Origin: Nitrospirota bacterium
GTDB lineage: Bacteria; Nitrospirota; Nitrospiria; Nitrospirales; UBA8639
Direction: 5' to 3'
DNA: 21,250 nucleotides
NCBI GenBank assembly: GCA_003235785.1
Contig: QJYE01000116.1
Span: forward strand, 1-21,250
The notes beneath the pieces are model-generated. The model had not been told where the DNA came from, ran no database searches, and saw only the letters and a program-made list of their open reading frames with translations. Position numbers and translations under genes: made by a program. How positions within the stretch are numbered: position 1 is the first letter of the stretch; each line of letters opens with the position of its first letter. This document shows positions 1 through 7,221 of the stretch, one piece after another.

Positions 1-3000
1 CCAGAGTCTCTGGGTTGATGAACGGCGAAGGAGAAGAATGGGAGGAAACAGAGGGAGTGGACGTTGTGGAGGCTTCCGTCGTTGGAGAGGCCAAGGGTTT
101 TGTTTTAGGCAACCAGTTAGCCAAAATCTTGGATAATGCTTCAGGACGAAGGGGTTTGCTGAGATAGTCATCCATGCCGGCTTGCAGACATTTTTCACGA
201 TCCCCCTGCATAGCATTGGCCGTCATGGCAATTATCGGAACGTGGACGGACGTGAGGTGTAAACCGTTGGGTGAGTGAGCTTCTTGCACTTCACTCCTCA
301 CACCTAACGCCTTACCTTTCAGGGCTTCCGCTTCACGAATCTGCCTCGTCGCCTCATAGCCGTCCATTTCTGGCATTTGGCAATCCATCAGAATGAGGCT
401 GTAGGGAATGCGAGAGAGGGCTTCGAGCGCTTCCCGGCCATTGCCTGCGACATCCGCCCGAAATCCCAGTCGTTCGACCATCAGAACGCCTAATTGCTGA
501 TTCACTTGATGATCGTCTACCACCAAAATGCGAATGGCCTGTTGAAGTTGGCGGTCTTTGAGAAAATGAGAAGTGATTAATGGTTGGGGTCCTGCCTGGG
601 CATCAGATAGTGGTAAGCCCATGACGGTTTCTAAGCACGCTTGAAGGTGCGCTCTTCGGATGGGTTTGGTTAAGTAACCAGAAAATCCACATTGTTGAGC
701 GGCGGTGGCATCTCCCCGTCTTCCCAGAGAGGTCAGAAGGATCAGGCGTGTGTCTTTAAGGGTATCATCCGCTTTGATGTGCTGGGCCAAGGTGAATCCA
801 TCCATATTCGGCATTTCCATATCCAATATTGCCAAATCGAAAGGCCTACCTGTTTGGGCCTGTTCTTGAAGGCGGGCGAGGCAATTTCGTGGGTCTTCGA
901 CTAAGGTGCCTTCCATTTTCCAGTAGTGAAAATATTGTTCTAATAATTGACGATTGGTGAGGTGATCATCCACCGCACACACTCGGAGGTGTTTCAGTGC
1001 GACAGGCGTTTGGGCAAGTGATGTAGCACAGACCGGTTGTTTGTGAAAACGAGCGGTAAACCAGAAGGTACTCCCACCTTCCAATCGATTTTCAACGCCG
1101 ATCTCCCCGTTCATTTGCTGCACAAGTTGTTTGCAGATGGCGAGACCAAGGCCTGTTCCACCGTACCGCCTGGTGGTTGAGCTATCGGCTTGAGAAAACG
1201 GTTGAAAAAGTTTTGGCAAAATGTCGGGGGGGATGCCTTCTCCGGTATCATGAATGTCTACCCGTATCATCACGTGGTTTGGCGTTTCCTCCACCGATGA
1301 AATCTTTACAATTATTTCACCTTTCGAAGTAAACTTGATGGCATTGCCCGTGAGATTCATAAATATCTGACGCAAACGCCCAGGATCTCCTTGTAGCGCG
1401 GTTGGTACATTGGCACTCACCAAGCCAACCAATTCGAGCCCCTTTTTTCCCGCCGCTTCGGCTAACAACTCCAGCGACTCTTCCAACGTGGTACGAAGAT
1501 CAAACGGGATCAGTTCGAATTCCAACTTTCCGGCTTCAATTTTGGAGAAATCCAGAATATCGTTAATGATCTTCAACAGGGTTTCCCCGGATGACCGGAC
1601 GGTTTCCGCAAATTGTCGTTGCTGAGCAGAGAGCTCGGTGTCCAGGAGCAGCCCCGTCATGCCAATCACACCATTCATCGGCGTCCGGATTTCGTGACTC
1701 ATTGTCGCCAGGAACTGACTTTTTGCGGTAGCAGCCATTTCAGCGCGTTCCTTGGCTTCTCGAAGTTCTTGTTCCTGTTGCTTACGATCACTGATATCTC
1801 GAACAATGCCGGTGAACGTGCGACGAATGCCCACCTTGGTTTCACTCACGGCGAGTTCCATCGGAAAGGTCGTGCCGTCTTTTCGTTTTCCTACCAATTC
1901 CCGACTTTTTCCAAAAATGGTGGAAGGGTGCCCATCCCGATAGCGTTGGAGGTATCCATCATGTTCTTCTTGGTATGGAGAAGGCATCAGGATAGACACA
2001 TTCTGCCCAATGGCCTCCGTAGCTGAATAGCCAAATACATTCTCCGCTGCACTATTATATGATTGGATGATTCCAGTCTCGTTAATGGTGATTATGGCAT
2101 CTGCCGCCGTTTCCACAATACTTCGAATACGAGCATCGCTTTCTTCTCGTGCGAGTTCTCCGCGTTTGCGTTCGAGGACGCGTCCGAGTTGTGTGCCAAT
2201 AATTTCCATCACTTCCAGCATGCGGGTGTTGGGTGTCTCCACCGAGCGTGAGAAAAATTCCAAGACACCCATTACGGTAGGGCCAATCAGGATGGGAAAG
2301 GCGAATCCCCCCCGTATCCCAATTTCACCGGCCATTTTGGCGCGAGGGAAGTTCAGATCTTGGGTAATGTCGGAAATCCATGAGGCGCGGCCGTGAGCGA
2401 GGACTCGCCCTGGAAGGCCCACTCCACTTGAAAACGTGGTTTTCTCAGTCAGAGTTCGGAACGTAAGAAACTCTTCAGGATTGTCCAAATGCCAAAGCGT
2501 CGAAGGCGTGAGCACGGACGCCTGCTCGTCTTCGCGGAAATACACATGCGCCACTGGCCATTTGGTAAATGCACAGATGAGATCGAGACTGGATTGAAAG
2601 GCCTCATCCACGGATTGGGCTTCGTTAGCAGAGATCGCCACGTGTTGCATGAGTTTGATCAGGTCTGTTTCTTGACGTAACGCAGCCTCTGTTTGTTGTT
2701 GCTCGGTGAGATCTCGTACGAATGCGTAAAACGAATAAGTGGTGTCTTGAAAAATAGGAATGATGGTCAACTCAATGGGAAATTCTCGACCGTCTTGATG
2801 CAAGGCCGTTAATTTGAGGCGCCGGTTCACGATAGTCCCTTTTTTCGTGGCAGCAAATCGCTTTAGACCTTCAACGTGGGCCTGTCGGTATTGCGGAGGA
2901 ATTATCGCGGTGGTAAGCGACTCTCCGATGATCTGATCCTTTGGCCAACCGAAAATGGCGGTCGCTTGTGGATTCCAAGTCGTGACGATACCGTTGGCGT

Positions 3001-4441
3001 CGATCCCAATAATGCCGTCGAGTGCGTGATCGATGATCAGGCGTATTTCATCACGGTTTTCTATTAGGGCTTTTATGGCATCTTCCCGTTGTTGGACTTC
3101 GGTGTTGACCCGATCCAACACCCTGTTATATTCGGTGGCGATTTGCCCAACCTCCGTATGCGGTTCCACCTCAACGGCCTGCGTGAAATCTCCCATGGCT
3201 CGGTGTCTTTCCATCTGACCGACCAGATCGAGGAGTGCGGTACTGGCGCCATGTTCCGTCATATTCAGTCCGAGGTGCTCTTCTTCCGCCGTCACTCTCA
3301 GGGGAACAATCTGGTTGAGCGCCTTCAAGATGACCACGCTGACCCCAAAAGACCACGCAAAACACGTCACCACTCCGAGCAATTGCACGACGAATTGTGT
3401 TAAGCGGTCATAGCCTGTTCCCCACATTTCCGGATTCCCGACTAACGCGAGTGCTAAGGTTCCCCAGATTCCTGCACAGGTATGGGCAGGAAATGCACCA
3501 ATGACATCGTCCACCTCATGGTGTTCTAGAAACGTGGTCGCGAGGACACAGAGCAGACCCCCGATTCCTCCAACCAACAGTGACTCCGTCGGCGTCAGGT
3601 AGGGCGCTGAGGCGGTAATGGCTACCAGGCCGGCTAAGATGCCATTAATCACCGACGTGACTTCTGGTCTGCCTTGGCTCCTCCAAGAATATGACAACGC
3701 GGCCAAACCTCCTGCTGCACTCGCCAACATGGTATTGACCAACACCAGAGGAATGTTTTGGGAGCTTTGTACAACACTGCCTCCATTAAATCCCATCCAT
3801 CCCACCCATAATAAAAATAGGCCCAACGCCGAAAGCGGGAGATTATGCCCTTGAATCGGAATGGCCGTCGCTCCGAACCGTCCGAGGCGAGGCCCAATCA
3901 CGAGAATGGCCGCGAGGGCCACCCATCCTGCGGTGGAATGCACAACGGTGGCTCCGGCAAAATCCAGGAACCCTAGCTGATTAAGCCAACCGGTATGTAG
4001 ACCCTGTGCGTTCCCTCCCCAGACCCAATGGCCGATGACCGGGTAGATGATGGCACTAATGAGGACAGAAACGAGGATATACCCGCTAAAGCGCCTTCGT
4101 TCGGCGACGGCGCCAGAGATGATCGTGGTGGCCGTTCCACAAAAAGTCAGTTGAAACAGAAAGAAGGTCCACATGGGAATATCGGAACCCCCATCGAACA
4201 GAAACTGGGTGGTTCCGAAGAGGCCAAATGCGGTGACCCCAAACATGAGCCCATAGCCAAAGGTCCAAAACATGATCGAGGAGAGACAAATATCCACCAC
4301 ATTTTTAATCGCCACGTTAATGCTGTTTTTTGCACGGACCAATCCAGTTTCCAGACAGGTAAACCCGGCCTGCATGAGCAGGACCAGCGCTGTGCAGGTC
4401 AGCATCCAGATTAACGGTTGGAATGATAAATCGGTTGGCAT
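1..4441 (-). CDS. Amt ammonium transporter-sensor hybrid histidine kinase fusion, 3' end beyond window
   Basis: The reading frame is open from the ATG at 4441 to the left edge (1480 codons). Residues 1-385 are an Amt/Rh domain. The twin pore histidines are kept (H168 in DFAGATVVH, H320 in AHTCAGIWG), as are the GAVAER and GWMGFNGGS motifs, so the ammonium path looks intact. An EEEHLGLNMTEHG segment near 384 and a HAMP-like coil (400-455) lead to PAS (461-581), GAF (591-760), PAS (770-884), HisKA with H916 in MSHEIRTPMN, HATPase (1008-1135, DTGEGIP and GTGLGLAI), and two receivers with D1207 and D1353. The last 40 residues are Ser/Thr/Pro-rich and end in INPETL, which resembles the start of an Hpt domain. 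Amt-kinase fusions are known as ammonium sensors (Kuenenia Amt5). I infer a membrane ammonium sensor feeding a phosphorelay. The second receiver carries a repeat-derived insert. There is no clear Shine-Dalgarno at this ATG. Confidence 0.93.
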   Translation of the reverse strand, partial: MPTDLSFQPLIWMLTCTALVLLMQAGFTCLETGLVRAKNSINVAIKNVVDICLSSIMFWTFGYGLMFGVTAFGLFGTTQFLFDGGSDIPMWTFFLFQLTFCGTATTIISGAVAERRRFSGYILVSVLISAIIYPVIGHWVWGGNAQGLHTGWLNQLGFLDFAGATVVHSTAGWVALAAILVIGPRLGRFGATAIPIQGHNLPLSALGLFLLWVGWMGFNGGSVVQSSQNIPLVLVNTMLASAAGGLAALSYSWRSQGRPEVTSVINGILAGLVAITASAPYLTPTESLLVGGIGGLLCVLATTFLEHHEVDDVIGAFPAHTCAGIWGTLALALVGNPEMWGTGYDRLTQFVVQLLGVVTCFAWSFGVSVVILKALNQIVPLRVTAEEEHLGLNMTEHGASTALLDLVGQMERHRAMGDFTQAVEVEPHTEVGQIATEYNRVLDRVNTEVQQREDAIKALIENRDEIRLIIDHALDGIIGIDANGIVTTWNPQATAIFGWPKDQIIGESLTTAIIPPQYRQAHVEGLKRFAATKKGTIVNRRLKLTALHQDGREFPIELTIIPIFQDTTYSFYAFVRDLTEQQQTEAALRQETDLIKLMQHVAISANEAQSVDEAFQSSLDLICAFTKWPVAHVYFREDEQASVLTPSTLWHLDNPEEFLTFRTLTEKTTFSSGVGLPGRVLAHGRASWISDITQDLNFPRAKMAGEIGIRGGFAFPILIGPTVMGVLEFFSRSVETPNTRMLEVMEIIGTQLGRVLERKRGELAREESDARIRSIVETAADAIITINETGIIQSYNSAAENVFGYSATEAIGQNVSILMPSPYQEEHDGYLQRYRDGHPSTIFGKSRELVGKRKDGTTFPMELAVSETKVGIRRTFTGIVRDISDRKQQEQELREAKERAEMAATAKSQFLATMSHEIRTPMNGVIGMTGLLLDTELSAQQRQFAETVRSSGETLLKIINDILDFSKIEAGKLEFELIPFDLRTTLEESLELLAEAAGKKGLELVGLVSANVPTALQGDPGRLRQIFMNLTGNAIKFTSKGEIIVKISSVEETPNHVMIRVDIHDTGEGIPPDILPKLFQPFSQADSSTTRRYGGTGLGLAICKQLVQQMNGEIGVENRLEGGSTFWFTARFHKQPVCATSLAQTPVALKHLRVCAVDDHLTNRQLLEQYFHYWKMEGTLVEDPRNCLARLQEQAQTGRPFDLAILDMEMPNMDGFTLAQHIKADDTLKDTRLILLTSLGRRGDATAAQQCGFSGYLTKPIRRAHLQACLETVMGLPLSDAQAGPQPLITSHFLKDRQLQQAIRILVVDDHQVNQQLGVLMVERLGFRADVAGNGREALEALSRIPYSLILMDCQMPEMDGYEATRQIREAEALKGKALGVRSEVQEAHSPNGLHLTSVHVPIIAMTANAMQGDREKCLQAGMDDYLSKPLRPEALSKILANWLPKTKPLASPTTEASTTSTPSVSSHSSPSPFINPETL
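249..316. repeat. Heptamer-array element inside the second receiver domain
   Basis: The left arm, starting GACGTGAGGTGTAAA, nearly matches the left arm of the intergenic element at 18301 (GACGTGAGGCGTAAGG). The right arm (289-316) is made of CCTYACN-type heptamers such as CTCCTCACACC and CGCCTTACC, as at 18415-18445. Here the element is translated in frame and gives about 24 extra residues (around 1374-1398) of the Amt-kinase. They fall between the helix after phospho-Asp D1353 and the IIAMTANAM strand. Confidence 0.65.
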
Positions 4442-4450
4442 GGAATAATC

Positions 4451-4531
4451 TTAGGAGAAAATATCCGGCACGGAGGAGAGGTCATCGATAGGGGATAGGA
4501 GAGGTAGGGGTTTTATTCTGGTTACATTCAT
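4451..4531 (-). CDS. Possible 26-residue leader peptide upstream of the Amt-kinase
   Basis: The ATG at 4531 is preceded by AAAGGAAGACTC, a good Shine-Dalgarno with about six bases spacing. The frame encodes MNVTRIKPLP followed by 16 more residues and ends in TAA at 4451, nine bases before the Amt-kinase ATG and in the same frame. The Amt-kinase start lacks its own ribosome binding site. This could therefore be a translated leader that couples initiation, or a vestigial N-terminus cut off by a stop. The peptide resembles nothing I recognise and is not hydrophobic. It may be chance. Confidence 0.3.
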   Translation of the reverse strand: MNVTRIKPLPLLSPIDDLSSVPDIFS

Positions 4532-4552
4532 GAGTCTTCCTTTTATCTCATA

Positions 4553-4573
4553 GTCTCAACTGTGACTTGAGAC
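4553..4573. promoter_or_regulatory. Perfect 7-bp dyad upstream of the leader peptide
   Basis: GTCTCAA and TTGAGAC flank a seven-base spacer. The dyad ends about 20 bases before the Shine-Dalgarno of the possible leader peptide, so it could be an operator for a dimeric regulator or a 5' UTR hairpin of the Amt-kinase transcript. No regulator family is suggested by the sequence alone. Confidence 0.35.
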
Positions 4574-4675
4574 CCCGATTGTTACTTGTAGATTTCTCCA
4601 GGACAGATGCACGTGATCTACCCAGAGATATCTGTTCATTGAGACGCTTATTGATCTTTGGTTATGGTTTCCGTC

Positions 4676-4705
4676 GCTTGAAGAGATCAAGCCCATCTTT
4701 TTTTA
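4676..4705 (+). terminator. Hairpin followed by T-run, terminator-like on the plus strand
   Basis: GCTTGA and TCAAGC pair around a five-base loop and are followed by CCATC and seven T residues. This has the form of an intrinsic terminator reading rightward, but the stem is short and AT-rich. No plus-strand gene lies upstream in the gap, so either an unannotated small RNA ends here, or it protects the pilus operon from antisense transcription, or it is chance. Confidence 0.3.
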
Positions 4706-4736
4706 TTCGGTTCTTGATAGGGCGTTCTAAAGGGAA

Positions 4737-4810
4737 ACCCGAGAAGGTGAAGAAGTCTGATAAGTGAAATGGAGAAGGTCAGAAGGGAGAGGTGAGAAGC
4801 AGGCAGAAGA
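4737..4810. repeat. Purine-rich heptamer array between mshN and the Amt-kinase gene
   Basis: The stretch reads as degenerate seven-base units (AGGTGAG, AAGGGAG, AGGTCAG, ATGGAGA). It shares GAAGGGA(G/A)AGGTGAGAAGC with the element at 18301-18445. It has a left-type (purine) arm only; I see no pyrimidine arm nearby. Confidence 0.5.
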
Positions 4811-4868
4811 ATTTGAGGTCTAAATCAAATCGAGTGGGTTGTTTCTATCGGTGAACCACCAAGTTGGA

Positions 4869-6278
4869 TTAGGGCTCTGGTATAGAAGAAGGCAAGGGGG
4901 TCAAAGGTTTTGCTACATTAAGTTGGGTTAATCGCGCAAAGAGCTTTTTTCGAGTGGAAAAAAAGGCTGGGTTGCCTTCTGCCAGCTTCATGAATTTTCC
5001 ATAATATTGATTGGCCAGGCGATCATTCCCCAGTTGTTCATAAGCGTATCCCATATTCAAATGAATATGCGGAAGATCGGCTTCTAGGGATTCTGCTTGC
5101 CGCAATTCATGGATAGCCAGTTGATAGTCTCCGCGTTGTTGAGCCACAAGGGCACGTTGAATCCATAGTTGTGGAATTTTGTCATTTCTGGCTAACCCGC
5201 TTAAAAGATATTGATCCGCCTGTTCCATGTCGCCTTTGCCGAGCAGTGCGGTTCCCATCCAAAACCATGGTTGCCACTTCACTGGCGGGTCACGAAATAG
5301 TGGAGTTAGTAACACTACGGCCTCTTCGTAGTTTCCTGTTTGAATTAATTGTTGGGCCTGGTGTAATCGATCGGTCTGCGAGGATTGAAGTGGGACTGCT
5401 GTTGGGACCGGGGGACCTACTGCGGCTGATCGTCCCTTCAACATGGAGAGGCTTGCTGGGTGAAGGGTAGAATCGGCTATTGGCTGGTCGGCCTTGACGA
5501 GTTCCTCCGTGTGAACAACTTCCTCTTCCAATGTCACGGCCACGGGCTTGGTTGGTTGTGGTTCCTCGGCTTTTTCGACATCAATACTGACGATGTGTTG
5601 AGGTTCAACTTCTGGAATGAGTTCGTTCCGCGATTTGCTAAAAGTGGGAGGCTCTTCGGAACTCGATTCGCCGGGTACGATCTTCCCACGATCTTTATCG
5701 GTACCTGGTTCAGATGCGGAGTGGGTAGGTTGGTCAGGTGATTTGCTGATGACAGCTTGATCCGTGGAAGCGGTAGTGGCGAGAGATACAGATGGCCGTT
5801 GTGTAGAAGAAGTGTCTTGAGTTGATGCAGGTTGAGCAGGTGAGCTGTCGGTGGTCCCAATTGATGGTTGGAAGATGTTTTCTTTATTGGCCAGAGGTTT
5901 AGGTACTAGTGGAGGCCGCACAATCTCAGGTTCCGTAGCCAAAACGACTTCTGAGGGTTGGTGAGTCGTGATCTGAGTATCTGAAGGAAAGGGAAGCGTG
6001 GAGACAGAACGACTGTTGGTCATGAGAGCTTGCGTGTCCGTTGCCAGACCAAAGTCCAGGTGTCCACCCATCCAAAAGGCCGCAAAAGCAAGACTGCCTA
6101 GGGTAATGGTCATCCCCACCATCACCATTAAAAATCCTAACGGGGAATCCCTGCGATGCCGTCCAGACCATTCCCCCTTATTAAAGGAGGGCCTCGACGA
6201 GGGGGCATCCATCGTTTCTGGGGATGTTTCTTCTACTTGGGTCTGTAAGCGTTTCAATGTGTCTGCGATGATACTCAT
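4869..6278 (-). CDS. mshN: MshN-like TPR protein of the MSHA pilus system
   Basis: This 469-residue protein has a short cytoplasmic N-terminus (MSIIADTLKRL, like MshN starts). One membrane helix follows at about 47-70 (FLMVMVGMTITLGSLAF). A long Pro/Ser/Thr/Glu-rich linker runs to about 300, then at least three tetratricopeptide repeats (about 300-440) lie in the periplasm. The architecture and the position directly after mshM match MshN. TPR proteins of this sort act as protein-protein scaffolds for pilus assembly; the precise role is not settled. It is the last gene of the operon, 118 bases after mshM, with a heptamer element in the gap. The start lacks a clear Shine-Dalgarno but is supported by the family-like N-terminus. 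Confidence 0.8.
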   Translation of the reverse strand: MSIIADTLKRLQTQVEETSPETMDAPSSRPSFNKGEWSGRHRRDSPLGFLMVMVGMTITLGSLAFAAFWMGGHLDFGLATDTQALMTNSRSVSTLPFPSDTQITTHQPSEVVLATEPEIVRPPLVPKPLANKENIFQPSIGTTDSSPAQPASTQDTSSTQRPSVSLATTASTDQAVISKSPDQPTHSASEPGTDKDRGKIVPGESSSEEPPTFSKSRNELIPEVEPQHIVSIDVEKAEEPQPTKPVAVTLEEEVVHTEELVKADQPIADSTLHPASLSMLKGRSAAVGPPVPTAVPLQSSQTDRLHQAQQLIQTGNYEEAVVLLTPLFRDPPVKWQPWFWMGTALLGKGDMEQADQYLLSGLARNDKIPQLWIQRALVAQQRGDYQLAIHELRQAESLEADLPHIHLNMGYAYEQLGNDRLANQYYGKFMKLAEGNPAFFSTRKKLFARLTQLNVAKPLTPLPSSIPEP

Positions 6279-6289
6279 TGTTTTATGAC

Positions 6290-6401
6290 AGTGAGAAGTG
6301 AAAAGGGAGAAGCGGGAAATGAGGAGGAAAAACCCCTGTCTCCTCTAATTTTTCGCCTTTCTACGGACTCCTTACCCCCTCACTCCTTTTCCCATTTCAC
6401 T
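6290..6401. repeat. Heptamer-array element with inverted arms between mshM and mshN
   Basis: The left arm (6290-6330) is a run of purine-rich heptamers (AGTGAGA AGTGAAA AGGGAGA). The right arm (about 6350-6401) carries the complementary pyrimidine type (CTCCTTA, CACTCCT, TTTCACT). The ends pair imperfectly: GTGAGAAGTGAAAAGGGAG against the complement of CTCACTCCTTTTCCCATTTCAC minus its outer bases. The mshM stop codon lies within the right arm. Confidence 0.65.
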
Positions 6402-7221
6402 TAAGAAATTCCTGAGCGGCTTTCCAGACTAAAAAATGACCGATGACGGGGTTGTTTTTAGCAAAGGCTCCTAGCAAGGCGCGATCACAGATTTGATTGA
6501 TCCGCCTGGGTACTCCACCAGATAGGGCAAAAATGAGCCAAGGAACTCCGGCTTGGAATCGAAGGCAATGAGCTTTTTGCACTTTTTGAACGCGGTGTCG
6601 AATATAGTCGCGGGTTTCCCGGTAACCAAACGGTTGCAGGCGATAGCGTATGCTAATGCGTTGCCGCAAGGGGCGAAAGGCTCGAGCGGCTAACTTCTGC
6701 TCCAATTCAGGTTGTCCCACCAACAAGAGACACATTAGTTTGTCCTTTTCTGTATCCAGATTGGACAAAAGCCGGAGGCCTTCTAACACTTTGCCGCTTA
6801 AGCGGTGTGCTTCATCCACCAGAACTACCACTCGTTCGCCCTCTGCCGCTAACCTGAGCAATAATTTGGGAAGCTCACGCTGCAAAGATCCCAGTGACCG
6901 ATCTTCAGGTGTGGTTCCCGTGAGGTCTTCATAGATCGAAGTGAGTAAGTCACCGTAAGACTGATCCGGGTTTAATAAATAGGCGAATCGGACCCCGTCA
7001 GGCGGGTGCCGAAGAAGATGCCGGCACAGGAGAGTCTTTCCGAGACCCACTTCCCCTGTCAGCATCGTGAATCCACCACTGGCAATTCCAAATTGAAGGT
7101 GATTCAGAGCTTCCATATGATGACTGCCAGGGAAAAAGAAATCGGTATCCGGTGTCAGCCGAAAGGGAGGTTCGGTGAGCCCTAGGTCTTGATAACAGAG
7201 GCTTAGATCAAGCGTCGTCAT
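6397..7221 (-). CDS. mshM: MshM/ExeA-type AAA ATPase
   Basis: This 274-residue P-loop ATPase of the MshM/ExeA (GspA) family has the typical opening (YQDLGLTEPPFRLTPDTDFFFPG). Walker A is GEVGLGKT at 56-63, Walker B is VVVLVDEAH at 131-139, and an arginine-rich sensor segment follows. It lacks the transmembrane and peptidoglycan-binding half of ExeA, as MshM proteins do. It is thought to power or gate passage of the pilus machinery through the cell wall. The ATG overlaps the mshL stop (ATGA), and no Shine-Dalgarno is visible, which suggests translational coupling. The TGA stop falls in the heptamer element that follows. Confidence 0.88.
   Translation of the reverse strand: MTTLDLSLCYQDLGLTEPPFRLTPDTDFFFPGSHHMEALNHLQFGIASGGFTMLTGEVGLGKTLLCRHLLRHPPDGVRFAYLLNPDQSYGDLLTSIYEDLTGTTPEDRSLGSLQRELPKLLLRLAAEGERVVVLVDEAHRLSGKVLEGLRLLSNLDTEKDKLMCLLLVGQPELEQKLAARAFRPLRQRISIRYRLQPFGYRETRDYIRHRVQKVQKAHCLRFQAGVPWLIFALSGGVPRRINQICDRALLGAFAKNNPVIGHFLVWKAAQEFLK

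Larger units (their letters stand above)
4442..4868. other. 427-bp gap between mshN and the Amt-kinase gene
   Basis: This is the only stretch over 300 bases without a convincing gene. From the Amt-kinase side it holds a possible leader peptide (4451-4531), a perfect dyad (4553-4573), a hairpin plus T-run on the plus strand (4676-4705) and a purine-rich heptamer array (4737-4810). I saw no convincing sigma-54 or sigma-70 promoter for the kinase gene on the minus strand. Confidence 0.6.

Noticed and set aside
3171..3897. Minus-strand frames of 64 and 82 codons within the Amt region
   Set aside because: They are out of frame with the clearly conserved Amt-kinase protein and show no protein-like features.
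4567..4767. 66-codon plus-strand frame in the gap before mshN
   Set aside because: Its codons run through the hairpin, T-run and heptamer array, there is no ribosome binding site, and the product is a basic low-complexity sequence.
5171..6288. Plus-strand frames of 93-99 codons opposite mshN
   Set aside because: They are shadows of the biased Pro/Ser/Thr-rich codons of mshN, with no ribosome binding sites.
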